A stretch of DNA of 64,000 nt from NCBI RefSeq assembly GCF_022179325.1, contig NZ_BPQQ01000011.1, positions 1 through 64,000 on the forward strand, in the 5' to 3' direction. This document shows positions 20,151-29,577 of this stretch, piece by piece. The stretch's first letter is position 1. Each line of letters opens with the position of its first letter. Below the pieces are notes generated by a model that saw only the letters and a list, made by a program, of their open reading frames with translations, searched no databases and was not told where the DNA came from. Made by a program: the position numbers and the translations under genes. This DNA is from Methylobacterium isbiliense (GTDB lineage Bacteria > Pseudomonadota > Alphaproteobacteria > Rhizobiales > Beijerinckiaceae).

Positions 20151-21326
20151 TCACGCGGCCCTCTCCCGGCGCTTATATAGGGACGAAATCAGCCGATCGA
20201 AGACCGCCAGGAAGCGATCCACGTCCGATGGCCGGCTGTTCCATCCCAAACTCACGCGCAACGCCCCGGCGGCGAGCGCCGCCGGCACGCCCATGGCGGC
20301 GAGCACCGTCGAGCGGCCGACCTTGCCGGAGGCGCAGGCCGAGCCCGACGAGACCGCGACCCCGTCGAGATCGAGCGCGATCAGCGCGGTCGCCGCCTCC
20401 AGCCCCGGCACCGCGAAGCAGGCCGTGTTGGGCAGGCGCTCCGCCCCCTCCCCGAACACCACCGCGTCCGGTGCCCGGGCGCGGATCCCGGCCTCCAGCG
20501 CGTCGCGCAGGCCCGCGAGGCGCCGGGCCTCCTCCGCCTGCGCCCGCCCGGCGATCTCGGCCGCGACGCCCGCCCCCACGAGGCCGGCCACGTTCTCGGT
20601 GCCGCCGCGCAGGCGCGCCTCCTGCCCGCCGCCGCGGTGGAACACCGGATCGAGGGTGAGCCCGGGCGCGAGCACCAGCGCACCGACGCCCTTCGGCCCG
20701 GCGAACTTGTGCGCCGACAGGCTCAGCGCATCGAGGCCGGAGGTCGCCGCCTCCAGGGGCAGGCGCCCGGCCGCCTGGACCGCGTCGCTGTGGACGAGCG
20801 CCCCGCCGTGGCGGCGGGCGAGCGCCACCACCGCGTCGAGGGGCTGGACCACGCCGGTCTCGTTGTTGGCCGCCTGGACCGAGAGCAGCACGCCCTCGCC
20901 CGCGAGCGCGCCGAGGCGCGCCTCCAGCCAGGCGAGATCGATCACGCCGCGGCGGTCGACCGGGATCAGGTCGGTCGCCTCGGGCGCGAAACGATGGCCG
21001 GCGAGCACGCAGGGGTGCTCGGTGGCGCCGACGATGAGGCGCGTCGGCGCAGGCCCGTCGCGCCGCCGCAGGCCCCCGGACAGGGCGGCGTTGGCCGCCT
21101 CGGTGCCGCCGCTCGTGAACACCACGCTGCCGGGCGCCGTGCCCGCCAGGGCGGCGATGCGCGCGCGCGCCGTCTCCACGGCCGCCCGGGCGGCCTGGCC
21201 CTCGCGGTGGATCGAGGAGGCGTTGCCCGGCAGGTCGAGGAGCGCGCGCGCGACCGCCTCCGCCACCTCCGGCCGCACCGGCGCGGTGGCGTTGTGGTCG
21301 AGATAGGTGCGCGGTCCTGTCTCCAT
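20151..21326 (-). CDS. NifS/IscS-like cysteine desulfurase, first gene of the suf operon
   Basis: This 391-aa PLP enzyme differs from the SufS encoded downstream. Motifs are YLDHNATAPVRPEV, the PLP lysine in SLSAHKFAGPKGVGAL and the sulfur-carrying cysteine loop VSSGSACASGKVGRS, which is the group I (NifS/IscS) type. Having a group I enzyme at the head and a group II SufS at the end of one suf operon is common in Rhizobiales. The ATG at 21326 begins METGPRTYLDHN. Its promoter region holds two iron-control boxes. Confidence 0.93.
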   Translation of the reverse strand: METGPRTYLDHNATAPVRPEVAEAVARALLDLPGNASSIHREGQAARAAVETARARIAALAGTAPGSVVFTSGGTEAANAALSGGLRRRDGPAPTRLIVGATEHPCVLAGHRFAPEATDLIPVDRRGVIDLAWLEARLGALAGEGVLLSVQAANNETGVVQPLDAVVALARRHGGALVHSDAVQAAGRLPLEAATSGLDALSLSAHKFAGPKGVGALVLAPGLTLDPVFHRGGGQEARLRGGTENVAGLVGAGVAAEIAGRAQAEEARRLAGLRDALEAGIRARAPDAVVFGEGAERLPNTACFAVPGLEAATALIALDLDGVAVSSGSACASGKVGRSTVLAAMGVPAALAAGALRVSLGWNSRPSDVDRFLAVFDRLISSLYKRRERAA

Positions 21327-21442
21327 CCGCCGATTTCCTTTGCCTTGCCCCCGGGTGGGCGTGCTAAGGCGCCAGCCCAACACGCTTTCCGCACGCCGCC
21401 GGGCGGCAGGCGAGTGGCCTGCGTTCGTCCCGGCCACTCTGT

Positions 21443-21476
21443 TTGGAATTGTTCTAATCGGTTAGAACCATTCTAA
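21443..21476. promoter_or_regulatory. Two tandem Irr-type iron control elements
   Basis: Box 1 is TTGGAA-ttg-TTCTAA (21443-21457) and box 2 is the perfect palindrome TTAGAA-cca-TTCTAA (21462-21476), with centres 19 bp apart. They match the iron control element bound by the Fur-family regulator Irr in Rhizobiales, which is known to control suf operons in the group. They lie between the divergent desulfurase/suf operon and the hydrolase at 21581, roughly 105-120 bp from either start. Confidence 0.8.
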
Positions 21477-21580
21477 GGGTGCTTGTAGGCGAGCGCGTCC
21501 CCGAGTCAAGGCTGGCGCCCTGACCGGACGCAGGCGCCCTGCGTCCCTCAGCCGCGAGGCCAAGCCCAAGAGGTTCGTGA

Positions 21581-22240
21581 ATGCCCGAGGTCATCTTCGC
21601 CGGTCCGGCTGGCCGCCTGGAGGGACGCTATCAGGCGCCCAAGCAGAGAGGCGCCCCGATCGCCATCGTGCTGCATCCGCACCCGCAATTCGGCGGCACG
21701 ATGAACAACCAGATCGTCTACAACCTGTTCTACACGTTCGCGAATCGCGGCTTTGCGGCCCTGCGCTTCAACTTTCGCGGCGTCGGCCGCAGCCAGGGCT
21801 CCTTCGACCACGGCGCGGGCGAACTCTCGGACGCGGCCGCCGCCCTCGACTGGGTGCAGGCGGTCAACCCGGAGGCGCGGGCCTGCTGGATCGCGGGCGT
21901 GTCCTTCGGCTCGTGGATCGGGATGCAGCTCCTGATGCGCCGGCCGGAGGTGGAGGGCTTCATCTCCATCGCCGCGATGGCCAACCGCTACGATTTCAGC
22001 TTCCTCGCCCCCTGCCCCTCCTCGGGCCTGTTCGTGCACGGCTCGGAGGACCGGGTGGCGCCGGCCCGCGAGGTGATGCCGGTGATCGAGAAGGTGAAGA
22101 CCCAGAAGGGCGTGATCATCGAGCACCAGGTCGTCGAGGGCGCCAACCACTTCTTCGACGGCAAGATCGACGAACTGACCCAGACGGTGGAGACCTACCT
22201 CGACAAGCGCCTCGGCAAGAAGGACGAGGCGGCCGCGTAG
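21581..22240 (+). CDS. Alpha/beta hydrolase
   Basis: This 219-aa hydrolase has the oxyanion region HPHPQFGGTMNNQ, the RFNFRGVGRSQGSFD strand-loop, the nucleophile elbow GVSFGSWIG (Ser in GVSFG), and a late His in GANHFFDGK with the acidic residue likely in VHGSEDRV. The family is annotated as alpha/beta hydrolase of unknown substrate. It is divergent from the suf operon and shares its iron-box region, so it may be iron-regulated; that is inference. Confidence 0.9.
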   Translation: MPEVIFAGPAGRLEGRYQAPKQRGAPIAIVLHPHPQFGGTMNNQIVYNLFYTFANRGFAALRFNFRGVGRSQGSFDHGAGELSDAAAALDWVQAVNPEARACWIAGVSFGSWIGMQLLMRRPEVEGFISIAAMANRYDFSFLAPCPSSGLFVHGSEDRVAPAREVMPVIEKVKTQKGVIIEHQVVEGANHFFDGKIDELTQTVETYLDKRLGKKDEAAA

Positions 22241-22278
22241 GGGCCATCCTGCGCCTCTCCGCGCAGGAGGGACACCGG

Positions 22279-22670
22279 ATGGCGCCAGTCGCCGCCGGAA
22301 CGGGCCACGCGCGGCCGATCTCCGCGCGCGCCTTCCGGGCCTTCCAGGCCACGCGCCCGGATGGCGGGCGGTGGGAGCTGATCGCAGGACGTCCGGTGAT
22401 GAGGGCGCCCCGGCCCCGGCCCACAACCGGATCGCCGGGAATCCGGAACGCCTTCTGAACGCTGCGTTGTCCGCGCACGATCCGGGCCGGCTCGCCAACC
22501 AGCGGCCCGGACTCGAGATCGGCCAGCCGGACGTCGCGGTGATCGACGCCAACTTCGCGCCGGGCCAGCGCTTCGTGGACCGGGCCTGTCTGCTGGCCGA
22601 GATCGTCTCGGCGAGCGATCGGGACGTGGTGTCCGGCGGTGCCGAACCCTGGCTCACGGTCAAGCGCCGC
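22279..22670 (+). pseudogene. Uma2-family (DUF820) endonuclease-like remnant
   Basis: Reading begins with ATG 22279 behind an AGGAGGG ribosome site and gives a Uma2-like start (DGGRWELIAGRPVM). The frame is lost near 22400-22420, where a second frame continues with RIAGNPERLLNAAL, PDVAVIDANFAPGQRFVDRA and LLAEIVSASDRDVV. The segment YRPE usually found before PDVAVID is also missing. After about 22670 the family likeness stops and antisense VapB sequence begins. It is a frameshifted, truncated pseudogene. The parent fold is PD-(D/E)XK-like. Confidence 0.72.
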
Positions 22671-22751
22671 CTCGGTCTTGCTCGTGCGCTTGAGCGCCAT
22701 CAGCTGTTCGGCGAGCGCGTTGACCTGCGGGTCCTTGACGTCGAGCGCCTT
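22668..22751 (-). pseudogene. VapB-type antitoxin fragment with lost start codon
   Basis: On the minus strand, codons from 22748 give ALDVKDPQVNALAEQLMAL then KRTSKTEA, which fits the N terminus of VapB-like antitoxins (M-A-L-x-V/I-K-D-P). The codon where the initiating ATG is expected is AAG (22749-22751). The C-terminal half is gone, replaced by the end of the Uma2 remnant. No toxin gene follows. Confidence 0.58.
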
Positions 22752-22824
22752 GGCGATCGGTTCGGATATCCTGACTGTTCTCAAAGGATATCCCGCCGGG
22801 CGTCCAGGCCGCACCCGCGCCGGA

Positions 22825-25800
22825 TCAGGCCGCGTGCACCACCGGCACCGCGGGCGAGCCCTCCCATTCCGAGTTCGCGGGGATCGACTCGCCCTTCATG
22901 ATCACGGTGAGCGGGCGCAGGCGCGCGTAGTCGCCGACCTCCGTGTCGTACAGCACCGTGGCGAAGGCCCCGACCGTGACGCCGGTGCCGACCTCGACCC
23001 GGCCGACCTTCATCACCCGGTCCTCGTAGAGGTGGGTCTGCAGGGCCGACATGCGGTTGACCACCGAGAAGTCGCCGATCGTCACGCAGTCGAACTCGGT
23101 GATGTCGGTCGAGAGCAGGCACACGCCCTGGCCGGTCCGGGTGCCGAACAGGCGCAGCACCCAGGGCAGGAAGGGCGTGCCCATCAGGTGCTCCAGCAGC
23201 ACCTTGCCGGCGAGGCCCCAGTACATCACCGCCACCGCCTCGGTGCGCATCGCCCACCACGACCACATCGGGTGCATGCCGGGCCGGTAGGCGCCCATCA
23301 GCAGCCACTTGACCGCCACGACGACGAGCGTCTGCAGCACCGCGATCACGAGGCTGACGGCCAGGAACCCGAAGGCCAGCCCGGTCCAGTCGCCCGCCAG
23401 GATCGCGGGATAGAACACGAAATCGATCGCGATGATCGCGAAGGTGATGAACAGCATCGGCGAGAAGGACGAGGTGAAGGCCTCGAACACGCCGCGCCCA
23501 ATGCGGGGCCAGATCCCGGGCTCGAAGGTCTGGCGCTGGCCGACGGCGACCCGCTGCCGCGTCGGCAGCTTGATCGGCGGCGAGCCGAACCACGTGTCGC
23601 CCGGGGCCATGCGGTCGTTGGCCGGAGGCTTCGACTTGATGCCGATCAGCACGTCGTCCGGGATGGTGGCGCCCGGCGGCACCACCGCGTCGTTGCCGAC
23701 GAACACCCGGGCGCCGGTGCTGACCGGTTCCAGCGTCATGTAGCCGTGGCGCACCTCCTCCTCGCCGTACACGACCTCGTCAGCGATGAAGTTGCGCGCC
23801 CCCACGCTGGCGAGGTCGTAGCGGCCCGCGAGGTTGGTGGAGATCTCGGCCCCCTGCCCCATCCCGGCGCCCATCAGCCGGTACCACGCCCGCATGTAGA
23901 CCGTGGCGAAGAGCGAGGAGAGCGTCTCCAGCATCACCTCGGCGGCCAGCGCCACCGCCCATTTGCGCAGGTAGACGCCGCTGTGCAGCGGGTAGCGGCC
24001 CGCGCGCAGGCGCGGCAGCACCACCCAGCGGATCGCCGCGATCAGGAAGACCGTTCCGGCCGTCATCAGCATGGCGGTCGGCCAGGTGAGGAGCGGCAGG
24101 TAGTAGTGGTAGTCGATGTCGGTGAGCTCGCCGAGCCGGTCGCTGATCTGGTCGAAGATGTAGAAGGCCGGGAAGATCGGCAGCAGGCCGATGGCCGGCA
24201 CCGCCGCGAGCAGGAGCGCGTAGGCGAGGAGAAAGGCGGCCTTGCGCGGCCTCGAGACGGACGGCGCCTCGGGGAGCGCCGCGACGTCGACCGTGCCGAC
24301 CTTGCAGCCGGGCGAGCCGTCCCAGACCTCCGCCTCGCCCACCTGGGTGCCGGCCGGAATCGTGGTCAGGTCGGCGATCTCGGCATGGTCGCCGATCCGG
24401 GCGCCGTGCCCGATGACGCAGGACGTGCCGATCGAGACCCCGTCCCCGATCGCCACCCGGCCGATCACCAGTTCGTGGCCCACCACCTCCGCGTTGGCGA
24501 TGACGCAGCGCCCGCCGAGCGACGCGCCACTGCCGATGCTCAGCAGGTCCGGCGCGCCGATGTCGATGTCCGACACGATGGCGTCGCGGCCGACCTTGGC
24601 CCCGAGGAGCCGCAGGTAGAGGCGGATCATCGGCGAGCCCTGGAGCCACTTCACGTGGACGAGGGGGGTGAGGCGCTGGGTCAGCCACCAGCGAAAGTAG
24701 TAGACGCCCCAGAGCGGATAGCGCCCGGGCTGCGTGCGCCCGAGCACCAGCCACTTCGTGGCGATGGCGATCAGCGCCGTGACGGCGTTGAGCCCGACAT
24801 AGACGAGCAGCAGGACCGCCATCTCGCCGAAGAAGCCGAGCTCGCCGCCCGTGATCAGCAGGTAGGTGACGAAGATGCCGAGCCATTGCGCCGTCGAGAG
24901 CGCGATGATGAAGGGCAGCACCAGCCCCTGCGCGAGGCCGCACAGGAAGCGGCGCGCCAGCGGCGGGGGGGCGAAGGAGAGGTCGTGCTGGGCGGTCTCG
25001 GCGCCGACGCCGCCGGTGCGCGCGATCAGGCTGTCGGCCATCGCCCGCAGGGTGCGGTGGGCGTAGACGTCCTGCAGCGTGATCGAGGCCAGCGCCGGCA
25101 CCGCGCGCACGCCCGACACGAACCGGGCGGCCAGAAGCGAGTGGCCGCCGAGATCGGTGAAGAAATCGGCCTCGAAGGGGATCGCCTGATCGCCGAAGGC
25201 GCGCTTGGCGGCGGCGAGCAGCGCCGCCTCGGTCTCGTTGCGCGGCTCCTCCTGCTCGCCCGTGGAGGCGGGCTGCGTCAGCGGCAGGGCGCGCAGGGCC
25301 TTGCGGTCGACCTTGCCGGAGGCGGCGAGCACCGGCAGGCCGGCGACCAGCTCGAAATGCCCCGGCACCATGTAGGGCGGCATCTCCTGACCGAGCTGCG
25401 CGCGCAGGCGCGGCGTCTCGATCACGGCGCCGCGCTCCGGCACCAGGAAGGCCACCAGCCGGTCGACGCCGTCGTCCTGGCGCAGCACCACGGCGGCCTG
25501 CCCGATGCCCGCCTGCGCCCGGATGCGCGTCTCGATCTCGCCGAGTTCGACCCGGAAGCCGCGGATCTTGACCTGATCGTCGATGCGGCCGTGGAAGTGG
25601 ATGCGCCTCTGCGGATCGAGCGAGACCGCGTCGCCGGAGCGGTAGAGCACCGGGTCCTGGCCGTCGCCGCCGAAGGGATTGCGGATGAACTTCTCCGCCG
25701 TCAGGTCGGGCCGGGCGAGGTAGCCCGCGGCCACGCCCGGGCCGCCGATCAGGAGTTCGCCCTGGACGCCCGGCCCCACCAGCGCCAGCGTCTCGTCGGC

Positions 25801-26841
25801 GATGTAGGCGGTGTAGTTGGGAATCGGCCCGCCGATCGTCACCGGCTCGCCGGGACGGATCTCGGCCGCGGTGGCGACCACCGTCGCCTCGGTCGGGCCG
25901 TAGGTGTTGAACAGGCGCCGCCCCGGCGTCGCCCAGCGCGCCACCAGCGGCTCGGGCAGCGCCTCGCCGCCGAGCAGGATCAGCCGCAGGGAGGGCACGT
26001 CCCGGGTCATCAGCGCGAGGAGCGTCGGCACCGTGTCGAGCACGGTGATCCCGGCCTCCGTGAGGAGGCCGGGCAGCGCCTCGGCGTCGCCCATCATCGT
26101 CGGGCTCGCCACGAACAGCGTCGCGCCCACGAGGTAGGGAACCCAGATCTCCTCCATCGAGAGATCGAAGGCCACGGAGGCGCCCTGGAACACCACGTCC
26201 TCCGGCACGACGCCGTAGAGGTCGTTGGCCGAGCGCAGGAAATGGCAGATGTTGCGGTGGCTGATGACGATGCCCTTGGGCATGCCGGTCGAGCCCGAGG
26301 TGTAGATCAGGTAGGCGGCGTGGTCGGGCGTGAGGCCGGCGGCGCGCAGGTCGGGGGCCGGGCCGCGCGCCTCGCCCGCCACCTCGGCCGGCGTCAGCGC
26401 CGGCCGGCCTGCCGGCGCACGGGCCTGCAGCGCCGGCGAGACCACCAGCGCCTTGGCGCCCGCATCCTCCAGGCAGATGGCGACCCGGTCGGCCGGCGCC
26501 TCGGCGTCGAAGGGCAGCCACGCCGCGCCCGCCTTGGTGATGCCGATCTGCGCGATGAGCAGATCCGGCGCGCGTGCCATCCACAGGCCGACCACGTCGC
26601 CCGGCCCGATGCCGCGGGCGGCCAGCCCGCTCGCGATCGCGTCCGAGCGCGCATCGACCTCCGCGTAGGAGAGGCTTGCGCGTGCGGCGTCCGCCCCGTC
26701 GATCAGGGCCGGGTGGTCGGGCCGCCGCCGCACCGTGTCGCGGAAGATCTCGGCCAGCACCTCGTCCCGCAGGAGGTCCGGCCGCACCGGCCCGCGCAGG
26801 ACGGCCGGCGGAGTCTGGATCGGGCGGGCGGTCTGACTCAT
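22825..26841 (-). CDS. Pls/PosA-like non-ribosomal peptide synthetase (A-PCP-membrane-hexapeptide blocks)
   Basis: This is a 1338-aa single-chain synthetase. Residues about 30-510 form an adenylation domain (YLIYTSGSTGMPKG, NTYGPTE, GDAVSLDPQRRIHFHGRIDD and the late Lys in ASGKVDRKAL). A carrier domain follows with DFFTDLGGHSLLAARFV (phosphopantetheine Ser near 568). Then come membrane segments alternating with three blocks of left-handed beta-helix type (around 740-860, 1000-1090 and 1240-1330). This is the layout of the terminal domain found in epsilon-poly-lysine synthetase-type enzymes, which join amino acids by isopeptide bonds at the membrane. The ATG at 26841 has a GGAG site 7 nt upstream and is preferred over a GTG at 26853. 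The product is unknown. Confidence 0.87.
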   Translation of the reverse strand: MSQTARPIQTPPAVLRGPVRPDLLRDEVLAEIFRDTVRRRPDHPALIDGADAARASLSYAEVDARSDAIASGLAARGIGPGDVVGLWMARAPDLLIAQIGITKAGAAWLPFDAEAPADRVAICLEDAGAKALVVSPALQARAPAGRPALTPAEVAGEARGPAPDLRAAGLTPDHAAYLIYTSGSTGMPKGIVISHRNICHFLRSANDLYGVVPEDVVFQGASVAFDLSMEEIWVPYLVGATLFVASPTMMGDAEALPGLLTEAGITVLDTVPTLLALMTRDVPSLRLILLGGEALPEPLVARWATPGRRLFNTYGPTEATVVATAAEIRPGEPVTIGGPIPNYTAYIADETLALVGPGVQGELLIGGPGVAAGYLARPDLTAEKFIRNPFGGDGQDPVLYRSGDAVSLDPQRRIHFHGRIDDQVKIRGFRVELGEIETRIRAQAGIGQAAVVLRQDDGVDRLVAFLVPERGAVIETPRLRAQLGQEMPPYMVPGHFELVAGLPVLAASGKVDRKALRALPLTQPASTGEQEEPRNETEAALLAAAKRAFGDQAIPFEADFFTDLGGHSLLAARFVSGVRAVPALASITLQDVYAHRTLRAMADSLIARTGGVGAETAQHDLSFAPPPLARRFLCGLAQGLVLPFIIALSTAQWLGIFVTYLLITGGELGFFGEMAVLLLVYVGLNAVTALIAIATKWLVLGRTQPGRYPLWGVYYFRWWLTQRLTPLVHVKWLQGSPMIRLYLRLLGAKVGRDAIVSDIDIGAPDLLSIGSGASLGGRCVIANAEVVGHELVIGRVAIGDGVSIGTSCVIGHGARIGDHAEIADLTTIPAGTQVGEAEVWDGSPGCKVGTVDVAALPEAPSVSRPRKAAFLLAYALLLAAVPAIGLLPIFPAFYIFDQISDRLGELTDIDYHYYLPLLTWPTAMLMTAGTVFLIAAIRWVVLPRLRAGRYPLHSGVYLRKWAVALAAEVMLETLSSLFATVYMRAWYRLMGAGMGQGAEISTNLAGRYDLASVGARNFIADEVVYGEEEVRHGYMTLEPVSTGARVFVGNDAVVPPGATIPDDVLIGIKSKPPANDRMAPGDTWFGSPPIKLPTRQRVAVGQRQTFEPGIWPRIGRGVFEAFTSSFSPMLFITFAIIAIDFVFYPAILAGDWTGLAFGFLAVSLVIAVLQTLVVVAVKWLLMGAYRPGMHPMWSWWAMRTEAVAVMYWGLAGKVLLEHLMGTPFLPWVLRLFGTRTGQGVCLLSTDITEFDCVTIGDFSVVNRMSALQTHLYEDRVMKVGRVEVGTGVTVGAFATVLYDTEVGDYARLRPLTVIMKGESIPANSEWEGSPAVPVVHAA

Positions 26842-27176
26842 CGTCTGCTCCACGGGCGGGGAACGACGCCGCGAACGGCGGCGCGGTTCCGGGCCGTCGG
26901 GCCGCCGGCAGGGCGCGGCGGGATGCGAAGGGCGGGGTCCTGGAGCACGGCGGTGGCGCGCAAGGTGGACGGGAACGGGGCCGGTTCGTGGCGGAGCGGC
27001 GGCAGGCCGGTCCCGCCCCGCATGTGGCTTACCGCGCCGGCTCCGCCCGCGTCCACCGGGAAGCGGGTCGCGGGACTGCTGACCCCGCCGCGCGGCCGCC
27101 GTCAGGCGCGCGCGATCGGCGCCACCCTGTGGGGTGGCCGCAACAGGGATGCGGACGATGAGGGCTGCGCCGCGCC
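26842..27176. other. Intergenic stretch, no gene recognised
   Basis: This 335-bp stretch holds the promoter of the synthetase gene and the 3' flank of the LysR gene, which are on the same strand. A small hairpin GCCACCC/GGGTGGC lies near 27121-27138. No protein-like content was seen. Confidence 0.45.
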
Positions 27177-28130
27177 TTAGGCCCTCAGGGCGTAGACCGG
27201 GGAGGCGTCCGGCGCTTCAGGCGTCCCGGGCATCAGGCTGGCGCCGAGCTGGCGCGCGGCGAACTCGATGAAGGCGCGGGCCTTGGCGGGCATCAGGCGC
27301 GAGGTCGTGACGATCGAGACCGGGAGCGGCGGGCCGCTCCAGTCGGGCAGGACGCGCACCAGGGCGCCGGCCCTCAGGTCGGCCTCGGCGTCGAGGAGCG
27401 GCAGGAGGGCGAGGCCGCGCCCGTCGAGGGCGAAGCGCCGCGCGAGCGGCGGGCTGTTGCAGGACACCGCCCCGCTCACCGTGACGGTGCGCGTCTCGCC
27501 CGCGCGCGACAGCCGCCATGAGGCCTGGACCGAGGTCTGGCCCGCCACCACGGCGGCGTGCCGCGCGAGATCCTCCGGCAGGGTCGGCATCCCGGTGCAG
27601 GCGAGGCCGTCCGGCGCGCCGAACACGCCCGTGGCGAGGCGCCCGACGCGGCGCGCGATCATCGAGGCTTCGCGCGGCTCGTCGGTGACCAGCGCGAGGT
27701 CGTAGCCCTCCGCCGCGAGGTCGGCCACCGCGGGCCGCAGGTCGAGATGGACCCGGACGTGCTCGTGCTCGCTCATGAAGCCCGCCACCACGGCGGGCAG
27801 GTGGTCGAACGCCCAGCCGTCCGGCGGGGCGGCGATGCGCAGGAGCCCGCTCGGTCCCCGTGCCTGGGCGATCAGCTCGTCGAAGCTGCGCTGCGCCTCC
27901 TCGACGAGGCGGAGCGCCTGTTCGTAGTAGGCCTCGCCATACGGGGTGAGCACCAGCTTGCGCGTGGTCCGGTCGAGGAGGCGCAGGCCGATCGTCGCTT
28001 CGAACTGGGTTATGCGCCGGGAGAGGGACGAGATCGGCACGTCGAGGGCCGCCGCGGCTTGGCTGAAGCTCTTGCGCTTCGCCACCTCGACGAACAGGGC
28101 CATGTCGCGCAGCACTTGCGGATGAGCCAA
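27177..28130 (-). CDS. LysR-family transcriptional regulator
   Basis: This 317-aa LysR regulator has an N-terminal winged HTH (VAKRKSFSQAAAALDVPISS, then LSRRITQFEATIGLRLLDRT) and a C-terminal periplasmic-binding-like effector domain ending ALVRVLPDW. A TTG at 28130 with a GGAGG site 6 nt upstream gives the typical start L-AHPQVLRDMALFVEVAKR; an internal ATG at 28094 is less likely. It is upstream of the peptide synthetase on the same strand, so a regulatory link is possible, but LysR genes usually control divergent neighbours and none is present here. Confidence 0.88.
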   Translation of the reverse strand: MAHPQVLRDMALFVEVAKRKSFSQAAAALDVPISSLSRRITQFEATIGLRLLDRTTRKLVLTPYGEAYYEQALRLVEEAQRSFDELIAQARGPSGLLRIAAPPDGWAFDHLPAVVAGFMSEHEHVRVHLDLRPAVADLAAEGYDLALVTDEPREASMIARRVGRLATGVFGAPDGLACTGMPTLPEDLARHAAVVAGQTSVQASWRLSRAGETRTVTVSGAVSCNSPPLARRFALDGRGLALLPLLDAEADLRAGALVRVLPDWSGPPLPVSIVTTSRLMPAKARAFIEFAARQLGASLMPGTPEAPDASPVYALRA

Positions 28131-28272
28131 ACCGACCTCCGGAACCGGGCGCGGACGCAGCGTCACGCCGATCGGAGATTGCCTCTCTAGGTGTGCTTTT
28201 TCAACTCTAGATGCGGATTTTTCCTCCGCTGAACAGCGCATTCCGTCACGGGAGAAACGCAGTTTTCCATGA

Positions 28273-29577
28273 TCACGCGATGTTTCCGGGCCGGCGCGCC
28301 GGCGGCCGCAGGATCAGGTGCGGTCGGGCGGCGAGCAGCGTGCCGGCCGCGAACACCGCGGCGGCCAGGGCCGCCGTCCCGGCGAGCCCGAGGAGCGGCC
28401 CGGCCGCGCCCGCGGCGGCCGCTCCCGCGACGCTGCCGAGATTGAGCACCGCCATGTAGAGCTCGAACTGGGTCGCGGCGCTGCCGCTGCCGCGGCTCGC
28501 GCCCATCACGGCGGGCACCAGCGCGACGACGAGGAGCGCCGGGGGCAGGCTCGCCAGGGCGAGGATCAAGGCTCCCGCCTCGCCGGCCCGCCCGGTGGCG
28601 ATCAGCAGGGCGATCCCGCCGAAGGCGGCGCAGCAGGCGAGGAGCAGCCCGCGCAAGGCCCGCGCCGGACCCGCCCGGTCGGCCCAGATCCCGACCGCGA
28701 GGGCGCCGAGCGTGCCGGCCAGCAGGCCGAGACCGGCCTGCGCCCGCGACAGGGCGCCCGAGTCCCAGCCGAACTCCTGCACCAGGGCGACCCCCAGACG
28801 GACCTCGAACAGCGCCAGACCGAAATCGATGGCGAAGCAGAGCGCGAGGAGACGCAGGGCCTGGGGCCGCCGCATCGAGGCGAGGAGGCGGCGCAGGAAG
28901 CGCCCGAGCGGCCTGCGCCGGTCCGGTCCGGCGGCGGCGCGGGCGCGGGCCGGCCAGATCAGCGCGTCGCCCGGCGCCTCGCGCACCGTCACCGCGAGCA
29001 GGCCCGCGAGCCCGCTCGCAGCGAGCAGGATCCGGACGCTCGCCGCAAAGCCGAGGCTCGCGAGCGACCACGAGAACAGCAGCGTGCCGGCCGCGGTGCC
29101 GAGCACGAACCCGGCCCGGGTGCAGGCGCTGGTGCGGCCGAGTTCGGATTTGGGCACGTGGTCGAGGATCAGGCGGTCGGCGGCGGTGTCCATCAGGGCC
29201 GCGAAGGCGCTGTGCAGGCAGAACACCGCCCCCACGAGGCCGAGCGACCGCTCGTCCGGGACGAGCAGCAGCAGCGCGAGCGCGGCCTGCGCCCCGAGCA
29301 GCCCGGCGATCAGCCACACCCGGCGCCGGCCGAGACGGGAGGCGCGCGCCCGGTCGAGGAGCGGACCCCAGAGCAGCGGCTGCACCGCCCAGGGCAGGCC
29401 CGCGAGGGCGAAGTGCCCGCCGACCTCCGCGGCCGAGAGCCCGACCCCGGCATAGTGGTTGGCGAGCGCCGTGAGCGAGAAGCCGGCGACGAGACCCTGG
29501 TAGAGATAGGCCGCCAGGAAGGCGGCGTAGCGCCCCGCGGGGTGCGCCAGGGTGGGGGCGGCGATCATCCGGGCCAT
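28273..29577 (-). CDS. MFS transporter (AmpG/PAT1-like)
   Basis: This 434-aa major facilitator has about 12 hydrophobic segments. The N-terminal [20 protein letters not shown] followed by [18 protein letters not shown] resembles AmpG-like transporters, which import anhydromuropeptides in some bacteria; the substrate here is open. A central basic loop ([20 protein letters not shown]) separates the two halves. ATG at 29577; a second ATG lies 3 codons later. It is divergent from argJ. Confidence 0.82.
   Translation of the reverse strand: MARMIAAPTLAHPAGRYAAFLAAYLYQGLVAGFSLTALANHYAGVGLSAAEVGGHFALAGLPWAVQPLLWGPLLDRARASRLGRRRVWLIAGLLGAQAALALLLLVPDERSLGLVGAVFCLHSAFAALMDTAADRLILDHVPKSELGRTSACTRAGFVLGTAAGTLLFSWSLASLGFAASVRILLAASGLAGLLAVTVREAPGDALIWPARARAAAGPDRRRPLGRFLRRLLASMRRPQALRLLALCFAIDFGLALFEVRLGVALVQEFGWDSGALSRAQAGLGLLAGTLGALAVGIWADRAGPARALRGLLLACCAAFGGIALLIATGRAGEAGALILALASLPPALLVVALVPAVMGASRGSGSAATQFELYMAVLNLGSVAGAAAAGAAGPLLGLAGTAALAAAVFAAGTLLAARPHLILRPPARRPGNIA

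Noticed and set aside
22639-27180. A 1513-codon open frame on the plus strand opposite the peptide synthetase gene
   Set aside because: It is the antisense shadow of the synthetase gene in GC-rich DNA: the composition is Arg/Gly/His/Pro-rich with no domain likeness, while the minus strand gives clear A and PCP motifs.
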